DNA from: Eucalyptus grandis
Taxonomy: Eukaryota; Streptophyta; Magnoliopsida; Myrtales; Myrtaceae
Direction of reading: 5' to 3'
Assembly: GCF_016545825.1 (NCBI RefSeq)
Contig: NC_052620.1
Span: 6,820,001 to 6,884,000 of the forward strand
DNA length: 64,000 nucleotides
Below the pieces are notes generated by a model. That model saw only the letters and a list, made by a program, of their open reading frames with translations. It had not been told where the DNA came from and did not search any database. Positions 32,625 through 44,700 of this stretch are shown piece by piece. The stretch's first letter is position 1, and each line of letters begins with the position of its first letter. The translations under genes were made by a program, and so were the position numbers.

Positions 32625-35600
32625 CTATCTGCACTTTTTCCAGCTGATTGTACGAACAGCACTACTACTCCAGAAGGTATCATGTAACGTGAAAAAGTGC
32701 AGATGGAAAAAGCTTGGTGCTTTATGCGGGCGGGGGGGATATGGAACATTAATATTCTTCGCTTTTGCTCTTTTCGCGTTTGTTGTGTTCCCAGGAAAGG
32801 TTCTCTCCGTCACATCTGTTGTGCTCCACATCAGTTTCGTCTAGTGCACGCGGTGCTGGAATTGACTGGACCAGGATCCACGTAGAATCGAGCTGATAAA
32901 CCATCCATCCTCTTATGTGCCGCAGAAATCGGTGACCGTGATTGCACATGGTCTTTGAGCCCCGGTCCGTGCAACTAGTTTTCCTGACCTTGACTCGTTC
33001 GACCCATAGCGTTACTTTCCAGTTATCATGTGACGAAGGGCGTTAGAGTCCATGTTGTGATCATTAGCCTATAATACATGAATACCCTCTTAGCCTTTAG
33101 GTGGATCGGGTGTCGACCCGAATAGTGATATTGACCCGATCTAATATAAACTAAACTGAATAAATAAGGTCGGGTGGAGTCCATATACGATATAAAAAAG
33201 TCATCTATACGTTTTTCAAGACAATACTTTTACTTGACGTTGATCTTAATTCAATATTTTGTTATCAAGTTGATTTTATCTATCATGTCAATCGTACGAT
33301 AGAGTCGAATTATTCATGTGTGCATGCCAATATATATATTCTCGGGCTTCTAACTTTTACCTATAGACTCTAGATTTACTTGTTTAAAGTTGGCTCTCAT
33401 GATCAAAAGAATAATTAATTCAAAATTCAGATTGATTCTAGAACTTCAATTTCGGTACTTCTAATATAATTATTTCCTAGTCTTGCCGTCGGGGATGCGA
33501 TTTCATATAGTTTCACCGTCTATTGACCAATTTGACCTCCCCATCTCTGTCTTGCCGCATACCCCGAATTGTTTTCTCGGACTAGTCTAGAATTTCCAAA
33601 CCCTATTTTCATATTAATTAATTGAACAGAAGAAAATGAAAAAAAAACAGAAAAATTCCCGAGCCTCATTTACACAGTCCTTTTATAATAACGTTCAAAA
33701 TGGTGTTGACAAATGGCCCTATGCCCATCACCTTCACCTATTCTATCCCGTCCCCCACCCTAAACAAATCGAATTAATTGTCTCCGTCGTGTATATAACT
33801 TGCTGGGTCGGTACAATTTGGGATGATTTTTGGTAATGTTAAATTCGATCTTTGATTGTCAAAGCGCTAGATGTTGATATGCTGAAGTTTCTAGGGTCAA
33901 CCCAGCTAACATAGTTGGATAATATATTGCGTGTATCATATGCTTGCCTGCCTGAAGTCGGAAACATTTATATAATTTTCCGGGTTCAGAAACTTCTGGA
34001 TCATTAGTTATGGGAGAAATGAACCTCAAATTAAGAAGCCACGATATCTAAAATGAGTCTAGTAAGTAATAGCTAGGTTAAGCCAACAATGATAAAATCA
34101 AGTGGACTTATAATGCTAATGACACTAAGAAGAATCTCCTCCATAATGAACAAAAACAATAAGCACTCTTGCTCTCCATTCACGAGAAATTGTATGTTAA
34201 TTAGGCATATCTCCGAATAGCATCTTCGGCACGACTTGGACGGCCAGAATGGACAAATTCTTTTCAAGTAGCCTCGGAAATTGGAGACAATTAAGGACAA
34301 TGCGTGAGATGCTCTATAAACTTTAGGTGAAGCTGTTTCGAGATGAGAACTTAAAGGAGCATCAAGCATAATAGGGCAGGGAAAGTAAGCAATAACGTAT
34401 GGTGAAGTGGGTTATAACTCAATAATTTAAACTTTTGATAAAGCTTGAATTACTTAATTAATGGGCATCAATCTAAACTTGAGTTGTCAAGGTCAGAGTG
34501 AGAAAGAGGAAAAGGAATGTGTACTTCATTGAAAAAGCTCTAGGTCTTGACCTACATTAGAGAAAACCCAGTCTACTATCTTGTCCCGCAGAATTAGTCA
34601 AATTTACAATTGAATTGCATGTTCAAATTCTAATTTATATAAACACATCCAATTTCATCCACCAACAAAGTATTGGCTTGGAAGACGAGACTTTGTTCTT
34701 TTCTTTATAGTTTTAGATTAACGTCTTGTCAGAAAATCAAGAGTAAAATACCAAAAACACCAGACTGATTTAGGAAAATGTGCTCTTAAGATACTTCGAG
34801 AGATGGATTAGTCGTGATGCGTGAATAATGGCCCGAACAGCACCTTACAACTAAAACAACAAAAAAGGTCACTATATCATCCATTTATGCGTGGATTGAA
34901 TTTAATGACATGAACCGATCATAGTAATCTCGACCTAGTAAGGACCAATTGGTTTTATCCCACAAGGGAGGTTTTTAGTGTGGCGGGCTTAACTAGGCCG
35001 AAGTGGACTGAATGCATTTTCTTTCCTATGTTGGGTAAGCTTTTAGAGTGTTGTTTTTTAAAAAGGTTTCGAACCCTAATCACGGTGGTGCCACTAAATA
35101 ATATAGATATATAAAAATATAAAGTACCGTTTCACACTTATTTTATATTATGAAACTTTTTTATGTTGAAATTTTGAAATTCGTCACATCAATCGAATCA
35201 AATTACTTCATCCATTCATTCTATTTTCATTTAATAATATATGCAGTAATCCACATTAATAAGTAGATCGATTGATGCACCCATCTCTAAGCTATACCAA
35301 TATTACGTGATTGTTATATTCACTCCTATAGTAGCCAGCTAGAGCATATAGGAATCAAATCGCTCATGCCACTGCTTTTGGAGATTGTTGGAAGATTTGC
35401 GCAGTAGGTACACATGGTTTTGCTTCCCCTAAACTATAAAAATTCCCCAAATCTACCCATATGGATTCCTTTTGCCCCAGCATACAAAAAATCTCTTTTC
35501 CCTATTAAGTTGGTCAAGTTTAAAATCAAGTACAATCATGGAAACCAACACCCAAATGGATATGTCCGGAACAGGAGAATAATTACCAAAATCAATCCCT

Positions 35601-36050
35601 TTTTAATGGATCATATCACTTCGGTAACCTGACATGGTCTATAATCTAATTGGTTTGACCTCTTGTCATTGATACATATTTGTGGTCTACAATAGTATCC
35701 TAACACTTATTTTTGGAAGGAAAAGTGGAGAAATTAAAAAAATCTCTTGTATGTAGCCGAGTACATGAGACTCCATTTAAAGAAAATTAGGCATGATAAG
35801 GAAATCTGCGGACATCGCATATGTAAGACATATCCGACCCGACCGGTGAAATTCCGAGCCAACCCAAAAAATCAACCAACATATATTAAGCCCTTTTTCA
35901 AAGACCATCACCTTTATTCACATGTATGGTCCTCAAATCAACCAAGTGCTTGGTCCTTTCCTTCTGTGTCCACATCAAGCCGAGCTTGCACTTTCTTCCC
36001 TTTCTCTTTTTTATTTAGGTATCCTACGCACCTCTATCTCCCCCTCTCCC
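32625..36050. other. Intergenic region upstream of NF-YB
   Basis: No ORF with a recognisable domain in about 3.4 kb. Repeats are weak. The final few hundred bases are presumably the NF-YB promoter. Confidence 0.4.
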
Positions 36051-36057
36051 TATAAAA
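36051..36057 (+). promoter_or_regulatory. TATA box of the NF-YB gene
   Basis: tataaaa lies 109 bp before the ATG. Transcription would then start near 36080-36085, giving a leader of about 80-85 nt that includes the (CT)n tract. Confidence 0.65.
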
Positions 36058-36108
36058 CCAAACTCTCTTCAGATTCCCACAACTCATAAACAAAAACACT
36101 TCCTTTGC

Positions 36109-36112
<4 letters not shown>

Positions 36113-36141
<29 letters not shown>
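36113..36141 (+). repeat. (CT)n microsatellite in the NF-YB leader
   Basis: About 14 CT units between the TATA box and the ATG, on the coding strand. CT-rich leaders are frequent in plant genes. Confidence 0.85.
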
Positions 36142-36145
<4 letters not shown>

Positions 36146-36165
36146 CACGCGTACACACATACCCA

Positions 36166-36750
36166 ATGACCGGGAAGAGAAGCCAGACAAGCCCGGTTGG
36201 GAGCCCCTTGTCGGGCAACGTATCCGACGGCTCCAACTACAACTCGAAGGAGCAGGACCGGTTCCTGCCGATCGCCAACGTGAGCCGGATCATGAAGCGG
36301 TCCCTCCCTGCGAACGCCAAGATCTCCAAGGAGGCCAAGGAGACCGTCCAGGAGTGTGTCTCGGAGTTCATCAGCTTCGTCACCGGGGAGGCCTCTGACA
36401 AGTGCCAGCGTGAGAAGCGCAAGACCATCAACGGCGACGACCTCCTCTGGGCCATGACCACCCTCGGCTTCGAGAACTACGTTGCCCCCCTCAAGGTGTA
36501 CCTCAACCGGTACCACGAGGCCGAGGGCGACAAGGGCAGCGCCGCCAGCACGGGGAGGGGGCACGAGGACCCACCGGCGCCGTCCGGCGCAGAGCACAGG
36601 GTCAACGGCGTGGGGGATTTTCAGAGCTTTTATGGGTTGGTAGCTGCTGGGGGTGGGTTCAACATGAATCGGATGATGATGGGTGAGAATGGGGATGGGA
36701 GTGGAAATAAACTTATGGCTCCTCAAATTCATAATGGGGTGGGGTGGTAG
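36166..36750 (+). CDS. NF-YB: NF-YB transcription factor subunit (NF-YB7/NF-YB3 type)
   Basis: A single-exon gene of 194 codons, intact. NF-YB pairs with NF-YC through a histone fold. The dimer enters the nucleus and binds CCAAT boxes with NF-YA, or joins CONSTANS-type proteins to control genes for flowering, development and stress. The domain spans about residues 25-120: [20 protein letters not shown] at its start, then [20 protein letters not shown], then [18 protein letters not shown], then [14 protein letters not shown]. The position that is Asp in LEC1-type proteins is Lys here (ISKEAKET), so it is a non-LEC1 type. YVAPLKVYL, the Ser/Pro/Asn-rich N-terminus and a terminal W recall NF-YB7; NF-YB2/3 is the alternative. 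The ATG (cccaATGac) is the first after the TATA box. The coding region is much more GC-rich than its flanks. No neighbouring gene appears related. Confidence 0.95.
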   Translation: MTGKRSQTSPVGSPLSGNVSDGSNYNSKEQDRFLPIANVSRIMKRSLPANAKISKEAKETVQECVSEFISFVTGEASDKCQREKRKTINGDDLLWAMTTLGFENYVAPLKVYLNRYHEAEGDKGSAASTGRGHEDPPAPSGAEHRVNGVGDFQSFYGLVAAGGGFNMNRMMMGENGDGSGNKLMAPQIHNGVGW

Positions 36751-38930
36751 AGAAATTAGAGTTTAATTAATTAATTTCTAGTGGTACTATGACCATTAGT
36801 CGGTATGTTATGTTGAATTAAGCTACTTTTTGTTCAATCTGCTCATACTAATGGAAACATATCGCAATTTTCTATAATACTTAGTTAAGTCCTCCAATTA
36901 TTTCTCGAAATTATAAACTTCACCATGTCTACGTTTTGCTAAAATTCGGGCCTCATTTAGGATGTCAAGAAAATGGAAGAGTAATGCATGTACTACATGT
37001 CATATAATCAATTTATTTATTTATTTCAGAATCCTATAATTTGTCGAGGATGTGCGATTCATTCTAAAATTATTAAAAAGTGTAATCAAGTTTTTTCATT
37101 AGATGCGGATGCGATATTTTTATGTTTTCTTAATTTACATGGTGCCGATGTGGTGCCAACTGCCCTCTACATCATACAAAGCCTTGAAAAAAATAAACAA
37201 AAAAGATAAAACAAATAAAGAACAGGAAAAAATAATGATTAAAAACACAAAAATTAAAACAAAAGGCGCATATTGGGGTTCGGTGGGGCGGCTCTACCCC
37301 TTAAGCCCCTCACGACAGCTTCTGTTTTTCTTTTTCTTTTTCTTATTAAGCAATTTTTAATTTTCAGTTTAATTTTAATTAAAGTTATGAGAAAAACAAC
37401 GTTTTATTAGTCATTGTCGCACTCTTCATTAACATAATGGCCACGTAGGAAAGTAATGAAAAAAGTCGCATTTGCATTTTTCATTAGACAAATTGAATAT
37501 AACTAATTTTATATTTTTTTTTCTTGAATGCAACTTTTGAAAAATTGAGGATTCTACTACACTGTGATTGTGATATGGTATGGAATAAAAGCAATTTAAC
37601 TCATACTGTGCTAATGACAATGACAGCTATCTAATATAGGAGGAAAGATGCAATGGAACCTATGCACCTCTTTTTATAAAAGTTACTTTAGTACCTGGAG
37701 AAAATATCACAAGATGTTATAAAGGAAGCTATGCGCCTTCTTTTGTAGAAGGTTACTTCGATATCTATGGGAAGTATGTGGCGCATCATGTTATCAAGAT
37801 TCAAAATTTGACAGGTTATCAAAATAAAGTACGTGAACAAAATTAAAAAGTACAATTGACTCCGGGACCACTGATTTTGTAGAGTTAAAATATTGACTTA
37901 GAAATATTTTTGTCAGGCCAAAGATCAGAAGTAATCGTTCCAAATAATGAACAGGAGTTTCAAATCTGAAAAATCTATTTGCATCAGTTAAGGCATCAGT
38001 TTTACTAAAACTTTTCTTTATGAAGTTCGAACTGTTCTGTGAGCATTTTTAACGTGAAAATGTCTATTTCCGTGTCCCACGTACTTTTCCTTATTGAAAT
38101 TTGAAACCTTTTTTAAGACATCCTTTTCTTTTTGTTTAAGGCAAAAGTTTCTTACTGTATGGATAGCGAGGTTCATTTCACCCTACATGATTGGGTGACA
38201 GATTGCCTAAATGACAGATGATTTTGTTTGGAAAGGATATGCTATATTTGACGTGGTGAGGTTTTTGTGATTGAATTAAAGCAAATAGGATTATTAATCA
38301 ATCTGTGGATGACGATTCACGGGTAAATAAAAGACAAAAGAATACTATTTGCCATGAAAGATGATGAGTACGGATGGTATCCCAACTTTTTTATGTGCTC
38401 TTTTGAAGCCGCAAATGCTAAAGGAGCATGAGTTGGTGCGGTATTGGTATCCGAAATAGGGGCAAAATATATTCGAGTTGCCAAGCCAAGATTTGAATGT
38501 TCAAATATGGTGGTTAATTATGAAACTTGTATCCTAAGATTAAGGGTGGCCTTGAGCATAAAGACTAAATACTATTTAGACCGCGCATGATAATTATTAT
38601 GTTTCTTCGTTTTTTCTATTTTTTTGTTCTCTGAACATGTTAAGAATAAAAATCCGTTTAGTAATACAATTTCTTTCTATTTCTGGAACAAATTTTTACT
38701 TTAAAAATAGGTTAGGAATAAAAATCAAAAGTATTTTTTTTTGTACTTTTCTATTTTTGGAACAAAAATGATAAATAAAAACTTTTCTTATCATTTGCCT
38801 TTGTTACTAGCTGACTGGCCATTTGTTGGTTGCTCGCAGGCCGTTCATTACTGCCTCTTGTTGGCTGGTTGCTTGGGAGGGGGAAACTTTGTATAGTTAT
38901 TAAATGAATTTCTATTTTAGGAATATAAAT
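36751..38930. other. 3' side of NF-YB and intergenic
   Basis: AT-rich. The first few hundred bases should include the NF-YB 3' UTR. No other gene recognised. Confidence 0.4.
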
Positions 38931-38931
38931 T

Positions 38932-39312
38932 TTATATTACTATCAAACATGCATTTTTGATTAGAAAACTCGTTTGGTGAATAGCAATAAAAAAATTAAT
39001 TTTTGAAATAAAATGGTTATTATTTATGCCCTTAATATTTGGGGATTCGGACTTGATCATACACCAGATTAAAGGGGTTTGATAGACTCGAGATGGAATT
39101 AACTTCTTTATCACCATCACTTGGTCCATGTGAACTGTGTGTTCAAGAGTTTTCAGTTTCGTCACATCCAATACTTGTCCAGCTGAACATGGACATCCAT
39201 TATCGTGGCAGTCTTTTCTCATTTCACCCTTGGAATCAAGGCGGCATTCACCGAAGTTGAACAGTGCCATGATGGACAGAGTTTGCCAACGATTCAAGAT
39301 CCACTTTGACAA
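38932..39312 (-). other. Unrecognised 126-codon ORF
   Basis: The central part (NFGECRLDSKGEMRKDCHDNG, quoted only in part, with five Cys in about 40 residues) looks more protein-like than neighbouring ORFs, while both ends are compositional. There are no start-context, splice or homologue clues. It may be a fragment of an old gene or chance. Confidence 0.2.
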
Positions 39313-40020
39313 GCCTCCTAAACTATACTCATAATCTTAATTGCCAAATTGACGGTATCAACTGACCCTTAAGTTAGGTCTACTGGTTTCTGTCCCGTAG
39401 CTTGACAAACATACGTACGTACGTATGTACATACATACATACATCCTCGAACAATTTTATTAGGTTTTTCTTTCTTTTCCATTGCCATCTGGTATGAACG
39501 TAAGAATGAGTCTCTTTATACTCGTTGACTTTTTCAATTCACGGGGCGACGTGACCGAGCCGCTTGTTTGCTCATCTCGTCACCAGTATGGACTTATTGT
39601 TGGCCGGCCAAGCTAAACAAGGGAATCATCTTTAATTAGGTGAACTAGGAGAGATCGGACTGCCTCGGGAGCGGAAACATCAACTTCAGCAGTCAGCATC
39701 GATCACGAGAGCTGTATACATTAACATTGTCATAAGTTCCATCAGAATAACAACATTATTGATGTTAGGCGAAATGGGAAGCGGAGACAAAATGAAATTG
39801 GTTCATGTGAAAGAAAAATAGAGAAAAGTAAATCCGACACAATGGATCTATGTGATTCAGCAATATTCCTACTCTACGGCAAGAGACCAACATATGGTTC
39901 CAGTATAATTAGCAAAGAAAGATTATAAATCGCTCAACTATACTCACTGACAAGTATTTCCCGACCTTGATTCACCCAAAAAAAAAAACCCCACAGTAAA
40001 AGTGCAAGAAAATCTCTCCC
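39313..40020. other. Intergenic, with a palindromic microsatellite
   Basis: 39411-39443 is a run of acgt/catac tetramers (acatacgtacgtacgtatgt followed by (acat)n) that is largely self-complementary. No gene seen. Confidence 0.5.
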
Positions 40021-40440
40021 GCTGAGTTTCTCTTGACAGCTCACAACTAGTCCAAGCCATGAACACTTCAAATGAGTTGAGTTGGGAAATTCAACCTATT
40101 GTCAGTAAATGCAAGGAAAAATTGCGGGCCTTCCCAAATGTTCGAATTATCCATTGTTCTAGAGAGGTCAATCTTGATGCTCATTTACCGGGCCTCATCT
40201 TTGCTTACTTAATGAAAAGTTTCTATTTCCGACAAAAAAGAAAAAAAAGAAAAAAGATCTGACCAAAAAAAAGAAGGTTGATTTGACAAAACTCACAAGA
40301 AAAAAATTACTTATCTCTAAATTGGGTCTTGTTCCTTCCACAAATTTTGTTGGACCTCTTATGTAATGATGTCCATTCACCGGGCCTCTCCTCTTTGCTT
40401 ACTTAATGAAAAGTTTCTATTTCCGACAAAAAGAAAAAGA
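40021..40440 (+). mobile_element. LINE 3' fragment (RNase H end), with its tail duplicated
   Basis: 40059-40195 encodes the end of a LINE RNase H (LSWEIQPIVSKCKEKLRAFP, then VRIIHCSREVNLDAHL), followed by an A/G-rich tail at 40236-40258. The last about 60 bp ('accgggcct...ctttgcttacttaatgaaaag' to 'tttccgac' and the A-rich run) recur at 40380-40440. This indicates either two adjacent insertions or a local duplication. Inactive. Confidence 0.65.
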
Positions 40441-40537
40441 AAAAAGAGACTCAAAAAGAGAAGTTAGATTTGAAAAGAAAATTGTCTTTCCAAGAAAGAC
40501 CAACCAAAAAAAGAAGAAGTTAGATTTGACATGATAA

Positions 40538-42815
40538 ATGATATGGGATAACATCTTTATAGTCCAAGAAGTTATCCATCAGCTACGAGTTCGAAAATTG
40601 TCTTTCGCTGTCGGTGATGGTAGCCTAAGGTATCAAATTAAACCCTCAGCCCCTCTTTCTCATTTATTCTTCGCGGATGATGCTATTTTCTTTATGGATG
40701 GAACACTTCAAGAGAAGCTCAGAATCTTGCAAACTCACCTTGAATTGCTATTGCTTTGATAGACGGAGTTGGGCATCTCCTCGGTCCAATGGTGGGGGTT
40801 AATCGTAACAAATCTCCCAGGGTATTCTTTGGGGAAAGCTGTCCACAGGTTTTAAAAGGAAACATAGCATCGGAATTGATTGGGTTCCTATCTTAGAAAA
40901 GACTGGAAAATACTTGGGGATACCATCCGATTGGGGTCCAAAAAAACAGATGTTCAATTGGATCATAGCACGGGTGGATAGAAAACTGGAGGGCTGGAAG
41001 GAGCAGTTAATTTCAAAGGCGGGGAAAGAAGTACTAATAAAAATGGTTGTTCAGGCTCTTCCCCAATATGCCATGAATATATTCAAAATACCCCTATCCA
41101 TTTGTAAAGCGATTGAAAGGAAAATTTCAGATTTCTGGTGGCGAAAGAATGCAGCACAGAGAGGTGTTCACTAGAAGAGTTGGGATGTCTTAAAGATGAG
41201 AAAGGACCAGGGGTGGCTTGGGATTCAGAGATTTAATGGAACTAAACAGGGCATCTTTGGGAAGACAAGCCCGGAGACTCCATCAAACTCCGAAGCCTTA
41301 TGGAGCGAGAATGTTTAAAGGACTCTATTTCCCTAATGGTAGCCTATGGACTGCTACAAAGGGTGCCAGACCATCATGGGGTTGGCAAAGCCTTCTACTT
41401 GGCCGCGATGCTCTTGAACCTGATTTGAAATGGGAGATTGGGGATGGCAAATCTATAAACTTAAGAGAAGATCGTTGGCTCATGTCAGGCAAAATTGGAG
41501 GACCGGCGAATCAAAACGACCCAAAGTTAGTTGCAGATATTATCGAGCCACACTCACGCACATGGAAAAATCAACTCATCAATGAGCTTTTTGACAGAAA
41601 CATTTCGGAGGAGATCCAGCAAACGACACTTAGCATAAACACCAGACCTGACCACTTAATATGGATAGGGCATCACTCGGGGAACTACAAAGTCAAACAT
41701 GGATATCACAGACTACGAGCAGCAACCATAACAAACAAAGAGAATCAGGCATCATCTTCTTTTCAAGTCCCCAACAGACTATGGAAGGAAATATGGCACA
41801 TACATACTAATCCCAGAATCAGGCACTTCATGTGGAGCTTATGTACTGAAGGTCTTCCTACGAGACTCAACCTGTGCCGGAGGAAAATCTTACCTGAGCC
41901 TACTTGCCCTTTCTGCTGCGAGCATCCGGAGTCCTCCGAACACCTATTTATCCTGTGCCAGTGGACAAACGCAATATGGATGAACTTTAGTGACCAAATC
42001 AGCACATCCCCGGCATCGGTTACAAGAATAGATCCAGTGGGTATGTAACTACCTCTTCTCCGGCATCTCAGCAAATCAAAAGGCGACCTTCGCGACCATT
42101 TTGTGGTACATATGGAAAGCACGAAATGGCCTGATCTTTCAAGGAAGGAAAACAGAACGAAACAAGATAATCGGTGAAGCTCGCCTAGCTCAAAGCAACT
42201 TTTCGAGAAGTGGCAACCACAAAAGACGGTGCTTACCTCGGAAAGACACTCGTGGGTACCTCCCGGATCCGGGAGCGTGGAAGATCAACGTGGATTGCGC
42301 ATGGAGAGAGCCGATCGGAGGATCCATCGCCGGTCTTTGTAGAGGAGCTGATGGGGTGTGCACTGCTGGTTTTGTGCAGAAAATCCGTGCTCAATCGGCT
42401 CACATGGCCGAAACCCTAGCTATCAGGCGTTCTCTTGAGTGGTTGAAGGAGAGAGAGAGCTGTTCGGCAGAATCACTTTCACCCGCACGTAATGAACCGA
42501 AGCCATCTTCTACGTATCTAGCGGCGCTCCTTGGCTGTTCGGTCGGTTCACAGGCTGCACAGAAACTCCATGGGCCTCGCGGCCCTTTGTCTTGGACTGC
42601 CGACAATTGCTGGGCGAGATGAAGGATGTTTGCTTGCAATTTGAACCGCGCGAGTCCAACCGAGCGCGGGGACTCGCAAAATCACACAGCTCCGGTTCCT
42701 TGCCGGGTAATTGGGTTACTAATCCCCGCACGAACTCTTTCTTATCTTATGTGTTGATTTTCCTACTATTTGTAATCCTCCGACTTAGTATCAATCAAAG
42801 CGTTTTCACTTCGAC

Positions 42816-42847
<32 letters not shown>
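40538..42847 (+). mobile_element. LINE ORF2 remnant: RT, zf-RVT and RNase H with a 31-A tail
   Basis: Pieces on the plus strand, in order: an RT palm entry (WDNIFIVQEVIHQLRVRK) that jumps directly to PLSHLFFADDAIFF, the catalytic YADD-type box near 40670-40685, so roughly 150 residues between them are deleted; the RT thumb (40914-41174: KYLGIPSDWG, EGWKEQLISKAGKEVLIK); DQGGLGFRDL at about 41205-41235, running into the long open frame 41218-42048 with the zf-RVT CPFC...PESSEHLFILC; then LWYIWKARNGLIFQ and RNase H (WKINVDCAWREPIGGS, HMAETLAIRRSLEWL) at 42101-42460; then a frame-shifted tail and A31 at 42817-42847. Several frameshifts and the deletion make it non-autonomous. I could not find the 5' end or a target-site duplication. 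Confidence 0.9.
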
Positions 42848-42849
<2 letters not shown>

Positions 42850-42850
42850 C

Positions 42851-42998
42851 GATCTCACGCATGTCCAAATATTTGTAATCTTCTCAGCCAAAATTTGCCG
42901 GATTGGAGGTCCGTTCAAGGAACCTTGATCTCACGCATGTCCAAATATTTGTAATCTTCTCAGCCAAAATTTGCCGGATTGGAGGTCCGTTCAAGGAA
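42851..42998. repeat. 76-bp tandem duplication next to the LINE tail
   Basis: The unit starting gatctcacgcatgtccaaat occurs at 42851-42922 and 42927-42998, identical over 72 bases, with a 4-bp spacer (cctt). It starts three bases after the LINE poly-A. Identity implies a recent event, possibly linked to repair at the insertion site. Confidence 0.9.
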
Positions 42999-42999
42999 T

Positions 43000-44176
43000 C
43001 AAAATGCTAGAATTCCCAGCCGCAGCATACGTTGGGACATTCCGGTCATGGCCGAATGTCCAATCCAGTTTCTAGACACCCAAACGTGCCAAGTTGGACC
43101 CTTGGTAGCCTTTCGTGCTTCCTTGCGGACATCTCCACGCGATTTAGGATGTCCAAAATATCCCTTTGCACACTCCCAGTTAATTTCGCTCAGTTCGGAT
43201 ATTGTCTAATCCAATTGTAATTGGTTCTAAATTTCAATAATGATTGAGAAATCTAAGACTGAATTGGATGTGATCCTTGTCTATTTCGCTGGCATTGTTC
43301 CGGCAACGAATAAAAGACACAGTACGGCTGTTGTAAAATGGTCAACGCCTACTGAAGAAATCTTTAAGTAAAAAAATTGATAAAAAAAGGAGTAGAAAAA
43401 TGGACTACAAATGGCAACGATTGGAGTTATCATAAAAGTATCTCTTTGGATACTGGCATTCGAACAAGAATAAATTACGAACTTTATATTACATGATGGT
43501 ATTTGACTTATCAAATAGCAAATTGTTCGCACTAGCATGGAGCACTAGCTTGGTCCCTGAATTGATAGACGTTGCTCGGTTCTTGAACGAGGATATGATG
43601 AGTCCAGCGAAATTCGAATATATTATGGAAAAATGTTTGAGAGGCAGGATTCGGATAAAGGTAATTTAGAAGGGGCACGATGCAGCTAGGATCCTAGGCC
43701 CAGATCATTGAAGAGAGAATACTCCAACGAAGAGGAGGAAATTGCGAAAACATATTGACAAATACGGGCAGCGATTAATAAATGAAAGAGGTCCAATACT
43801 TTTAAAATATTCCTCAAATCTGAGCTCGTAAAGAAAATCCGTTCTGGATAAATTTACTAATTTGAGTATGTTTCCTCAAAGGGGTTTCCTATTTTGGATA
43901 TAAATACTATATATTAAAAGGTTGGATTCCACTAGCTTATAACATGATAGAGCAGATAAGAGGATTGTTATGCTTTAGGTATAATTTAGGGGTTGGGAAG
44001 CACTTGAGCAATTGTAAGCTATACATTTATCGGACTTAAAAGTGGATTTTTTTACAGCTGGCTCGCCCTATAAATACTTAGATTAAACTATGTAAATCTT
44101 TGGTGCACTTATTGTTTTTTGTTGATTTATCCGCTAATTTTTGTTTCTCGTGTTAAGACTTCAATTGCAAGTCTCA
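43000..44176. other. Intergenic; probable 5' LTR of a copia fragment at its end
   Basis: 43000-43600 shows no gene. The stretch before 44176 has 'ctataaatactt' at 44069 (TATA-like) and reads into a primer-binding-like site, so part of it is probably a decayed copia LTR whose left end I cannot fix. Confidence 0.35.
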
Positions 44177-44700
44177 ACTAATATTAGAGTTAAGGCTAGT
44201 TTTTCTTTTTTCCTTTTGATTTAGAACTTTTGCTTATATGATCATCTTCTAGAAATTCTATTGTTGTAATTATATTTAAAGTTAAAATAAATTTTGAAAA
44301 GTTTAATACGAGGAACAGCTTTGGGTTGGTGGAGCATGAAGATGCATGCTCTTTAACAACCCAAAGGTCGGTGAAAGTTTTAGATGGCAAGGATAAATTG
44401 CTAGAAACTATGAAAGAGGCTGATAAGGTAGAGTTGATGAAGAAGGCTTGATAAATCTATTGGATGAAGTTTTGATTGAAGTGGCCAAAAGATGGATGCC
44501 GTAGCATTGTAGGCAAAACTCAGGTCATTTTGTACGATGAAGGATTTGAATAACCATTTGTATATTCTTAAAAGGGTGCTTCAATTACGGTTGGTTGGAG
44601 GTACATCCATCATAGCACATTTTAATGAGTCATGATGGACTTGAACAACGTCAAAATATTTACTAGAGATCAAACGATGTTTGCATACTCTAATGTAATG
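44177..44700 (+). pseudogene. Ty1-copia Gag fragment with degenerate primer-binding site
   Basis: 44177-44197 (aactaatattagagttaagg) resembles the common copia initiator-Met PBS context 'tggtatcagagc', with C-to-T and G-to-A changes. Downstream, interrupted frames read KF(D/N)TRNSFGLW-like, MKMHALL-like, SVKVLDGKDKLLETMKEAD, and finally AKLRSFCTMKDLNNHLYILK followed by LRLVGGTSIIAHFNE. The last part matches the UBN2/Gag segment of plant copia elements. At least three frame changes and several stops are present. No protease, integrase or RT follows. Confidence 0.6.

Noticed and set aside
36034..36732. 232-codon ORF antisense to NF-YB
   Set aside because: A shadow of the GC-rich NF-YB coding region; no domain.
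39411..39443. Palindromic regulatory site
   Set aside because: A tetranucleotide microsatellite is self-complementary by composition; no other support.
42400..42731. Minus-strand ORFs over the LINE RNase H region
   Set aside because: Antisense shadows of the LINE coding remnant.
42851..42998. CRISPR-like or satellite array
   Set aside because: Only two units with a 4-bp spacer; a simple tandem duplication in a plant genome.
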